Assembly (NCBI GenBank): GCA_017592665.1
Contig: JAGFNW010000003.1
Location: forward strand, 124,001-188,000
Source of the DNA: Streptosporangiaceae bacterium NEAU-GS5
GTDB lineage: Bacteria; Actinomycetota; Actinomycetes; Streptosporangiales; Streptosporangiaceae
Reading direction: 5' to 3'
DNA length: 64,000 bases
Shown one piece after another: positions 62,075-64,000 of the stretch. The notes beneath the pieces were generated by a model. That model did no database searches and was not told the DNA's origin. It was given only the letters and a program-made list of their open reading frames with translations. The first letter of the stretch is position 1. Every line of letters begins with the position of its first letter. The position numbers and the translations under genes are program-made.

Positions 62075-62143
62075 GTGCCGGAGTTCGTGGCCGAGCACAT
62101 CGATGATCGGCTACGCGCCCTTCCCATCGTCAAGGACGCCTGA
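62075..62143 (+). CDS. Possible 22-residue ORF between purD and purC
   Basis: GTG 62075 to TGA 62143 codes M-P-E-F-V-A-E-H-I-D-D-R-L-R-A-L-P-I-V-K-D-A, beginning 8 bp after the purD stop and ending 22 bp before purC. The sequence is protein-like and resembles a C-terminal fragment. It could be a leader peptide, a remnant, or chance. Confidence 0.25.
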   Translation: MPEFVAEHIDDRLRALPIVKDA

Positions 62144-62164
62144 GCTCACTGGCAGACTGGACCG

Positions 62165-62992
62165 GTGAAGCACGTTCACTCTGGCAAGATCCGCGACTTG
62201 TACGAAACCGATGACGGGCTGCTGCTCATGGTGGCCTCGGATCGGATTTCGGCGTTCGACTTCGTGCTCGAACCGGCCATTCCGGATAAGGGGAAGATCC
62301 TCACGCAGCTGTCGCTGTGGTGGTTCGAGCAGCTTGCCGACGTCGTGCCCAATCATGTGGTGAGCGCGCCCGCCGACGGGCGGAGCCTGCTGTGCCGGCC
62401 GCTGCGGATGGTCCCGGTGGAATGCGTGGCCCGCGGCTATCTCGCGGGTTCCGGTCTGCTCGATTATGCGGCCACGCGCACGGTTTCCGGCATACGCCTG
62501 CCGGAGGGCCTGTCCGACGGCTCGCGCCTGCCTGAGGCGATCTTCACACCGTCGACCAAGGCGCCGGTCGGCGAGCACGATGAGCCCATCACGTACGCGC
62601 AGGTGGCCGGGCTGACCGGCGACGACGTCGCGGCCGAGCTCAGGCGGATCACGCTGGCGGTCTATCAGAGGGGCGCCGAGATCGCCCTGGACCGTGGCAT
62701 CATCCTGGCCGACACCAAGATCGAGCTGGGCTGGGATTCGGACGGCGTGCTGACCCTGGGCGACGAAGTTTTGACTCCGGATTCGTCCCGATTCTGGCCT
62801 CTCGACCAATGGGAGCCTGGTCATCCACAACCGTCCTATGACAAGCAGTATGTGCGAGATTGGCTGGTTTCGGGGTGGGACCGAAACTCGGGGGAAGCGC
62901 CGCCACCGTTGCCGGATGACGTCGTGGAACGAACGAGGCAGCGTTACGTCGAGGCATACGAACGCCTCACTGGACGCGTTTTCCACAGATAG
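62165..62992 (+). CDS. purC: SAICAR synthase
   Basis: 275 residues. Adds aspartate to CAIR with ATP. Characteristic N-terminus G-K-I-R-D-L-Y and A-S-D-R-I-S-A-F-D, then V-E-C-V-A-R-G-Y-L-A-G-S-G and G-I-I-L-A-D-T-K-I-E. GTG start. Second purine gene of a two-gene run, but the usual purB is not between them. Confidence 0.96.
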   Translation: MKHVHSGKIRDLYETDDGLLLMVASDRISAFDFVLEPAIPDKGKILTQLSLWWFEQLADVVPNHVVSAPADGRSLLCRPLRMVPVECVARGYLAGSGLLDYAATRTVSGIRLPEGLSDGSRLPEAIFTPSTKAPVGEHDEPITYAQVAGLTGDDVAAELRRITLAVYQRGAEIALDRGIILADTKIELGWDSDGVLTLGDEVLTPDSSRFWPLDQWEPGHPQPSYDKQYVRDWLVSGWDRNSGEAPPPLPDDVVERTRQRYVEAYERLTGRVFHR

Positions 62993-63094
62993 GCGGCCCT
63001 AACCCACTACTGTGGGCCGGACACGCCTCTGTCTATTGTTCCTACCTTTAGATTCGATGGTTCCGACTTCCCCCGATATCCGAGGAGCCTGTTC

Positions 63095-64000
63095 ATGGTT
63101 CGTTACCGCGTTCGCGGTGGCAACGTTCTAGGCGGCACGGTCTTCGTCCAGGGCGCGAAGAACGCCGTGCTGCCCATGATCGGAGCGGCTCTGCTCGTCG
63201 CCGAGGGCCGTACGGTCCTGAGAAACGTGCCCGTCATCGAAGACGTCCGCCGCGCGGTCGAACTGGCCCAGGCGGTCGGCGCCGAGGTGCAGTTCCACGA
63301 GGCCGAACGCACGCTCGTCATCGACGCGTCCCGGCTGACCAGCCCGGTGCTGCCGGCGCACATCGCGAACCGGTTCCGCGGCTCGGTGCTGTTCGTCCCG
63401 GCGCTGCTGCACCGTCTGGGCGAAGCGATCATCGAAGGCATCGGCGGCTGCAACCTCGGCGACCGGAATCTCGACTTCCACTACAACGGCTACAAACGGC
63501 TTGGCGCTCTGGTCGACAAAGAGGAGAGCGTCATCCACATCAAGGCGTCCGGCCTGATCGGTGCGCCGCTCTACCTCGACACGCCGTCGCACACCGGCAC
63601 CGAGAATCTGGTCATGGCGGCGACGCTGGCCGGCGGCACGACGGTGATCGAGAACGCGGCGCTGGAGCCCGAGGTGCTCGACGTCATCCACATGCTGTCC
63701 CGGATGGGGGCCAGGATACGGGGCACCGGCACCGGCTTCCTCACGGTCGAGGGCGTCGACGAGCTCACCGCGGTCGAGCACACGGTCATGGCGGATCGAT
63801 TGGACGCCGGCGTGTTCATGATGGCCGCCGCCCTCACCGAGGGCGAGGTGGATCTGGTCGGGGCCTCACTGGACCATCTCGGCGTGGTCCGCTGGAAGCT
63901 GGAGCAAATGGGCGTCGAGTTCGCCATCGACGGCGCGGTGCTGCACGTGCGGCGCCGGCACAAGCTCCGCCCGATCAACGTGATCACCGACACCTACCCG
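63095..64000 (+). CDS. murA: UDP-N-acetylglucosamine 1-carboxyvinyltransferase, 3' truncated
   Basis: Transfers enolpyruvate from PEP to UDP-GlcNAc, the first committed step of peptidoglycan synthesis. 302 residues are in the window and the frame is open to the edge. It starts M-V-R-Y-R-V-R-G-G at ATG 63095 with GAGGAG upstream. Q-G-A-K-N-A-V-L-P is the family's first motif, and G-G-C-N-L-G carries the Cys (the residue targeted by fosfomycin). The neighbourhood R-N-L-D-F-H-Y-N-G-Y-K is unusual in MurA, so it may be a divergent paralog. Confidence 0.9.
   Translation, partial: MVRYRVRGGNVLGGTVFVQGAKNAVLPMIGAALLVAEGRTVLRNVPVIEDVRRAVELAQAVGAEVQFHEAERTLVIDASRLTSPVLPAHIANRFRGSVLFVPALLHRLGEAIIEGIGGCNLGDRNLDFHYNGYKRLGALVDKEESVIHIKASGLIGAPLYLDTPSHTGTENLVMAATLAGGTTVIENAALEPEVLDVIHMLSRMGARIRGTGTGFLTVEGVDELTAVEHTVMADRLDAGVFMMAAALTEGEVDLVGASLDHLGVVRWKLEQMGVEFAIDGAVLHVRRRHKLRPINVITDTYP

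Overview
The window is GC-rich DNA from an actinobacterium. The signs are strong G/C third-position bias, many GTG and TTG starts, a mycothiol-type enzyme, MmpL, DUF3151, several TetR regulators, and an ECF factor and SpoIIE phosphatase with attached sensory domains. A Streptosporangiales-like filamentous actinomycete fits best, but that placement is inference. About 65 protein genes, one tRNA, several tandem repeats and several hairpin or palindrome elements can be supported. The first gene (class A PBP) and the last (MurA) are cut by the window edges.

Layout. 1-3.6 kb: PBP, YqeY, a metallophosphoesterase and tRNA-Pro(CGG) with a strong terminator. 3.65-7.9 kb: a lower-GC accessory segment beside the tRNA, holding a stand-alone TIR protein and a TIR-NB-ARC-TPR (NLR-like) protein, closed by a decayed fragment of a ROK gene next to the intact ROK gene. 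7.9-11.5 kb: a minus-strand operon of two-component system, membrane protein and ROK regulator. 11.6-17.8 kb: membrane proteins, a LysE-type exporter, a secreted clan GH-A glycosidase with FN3 and CBM2, a LysR regulator and arginine deiminase. 17.8-21.9 kb: sparse, with small hypotheticals and a methyltransferase trailed by a GC-rich minisatellite.

21.9-29.8 kb: small-molecule and redox genes (MFS pump, FAD monooxygenase, SDRs, aldo/keto reductase, Nudix) with three TetR regulators; perfect or near-perfect palindromes lie in the matching promoter regions. 29.8-36.9 kb: MmpL with interleaved inverted repeats in front, a secreted propeller protein, MFS, MOSC, an MBL hydrolase coupled to a tiny zinc-ribbon protein, and an RlmA-type methyltransferase. 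37-51.4 kb is the signalling core: an S9-peptidase-like protein lacking catalytic Ser and His, a SpoIIE phosphatase divergent from a cytosolic poly-HAMP hybrid kinase with its response regulator, a membrane-anchored ECF sigma fusion, an NYN protein with a long disordered linker, and a sigma region-2-only protein coupled to a mycothiol-type enzyme.

51.4-64 kb: mostly housekeeping metabolism (pyrE, DedA, class II fructose-bisphosphate aldolase, DUF3151, purA, GDPD, DUF2079, CorA, purD, purC, murA). Best candidates for something undescribed are the paired TIR/TIR-NLR locus, in which only the small partner keeps the catalytic Glu, the S9 pseudoenzyme, the ECF fusion, and the possible pseudoknot leader of the mmpL gene.
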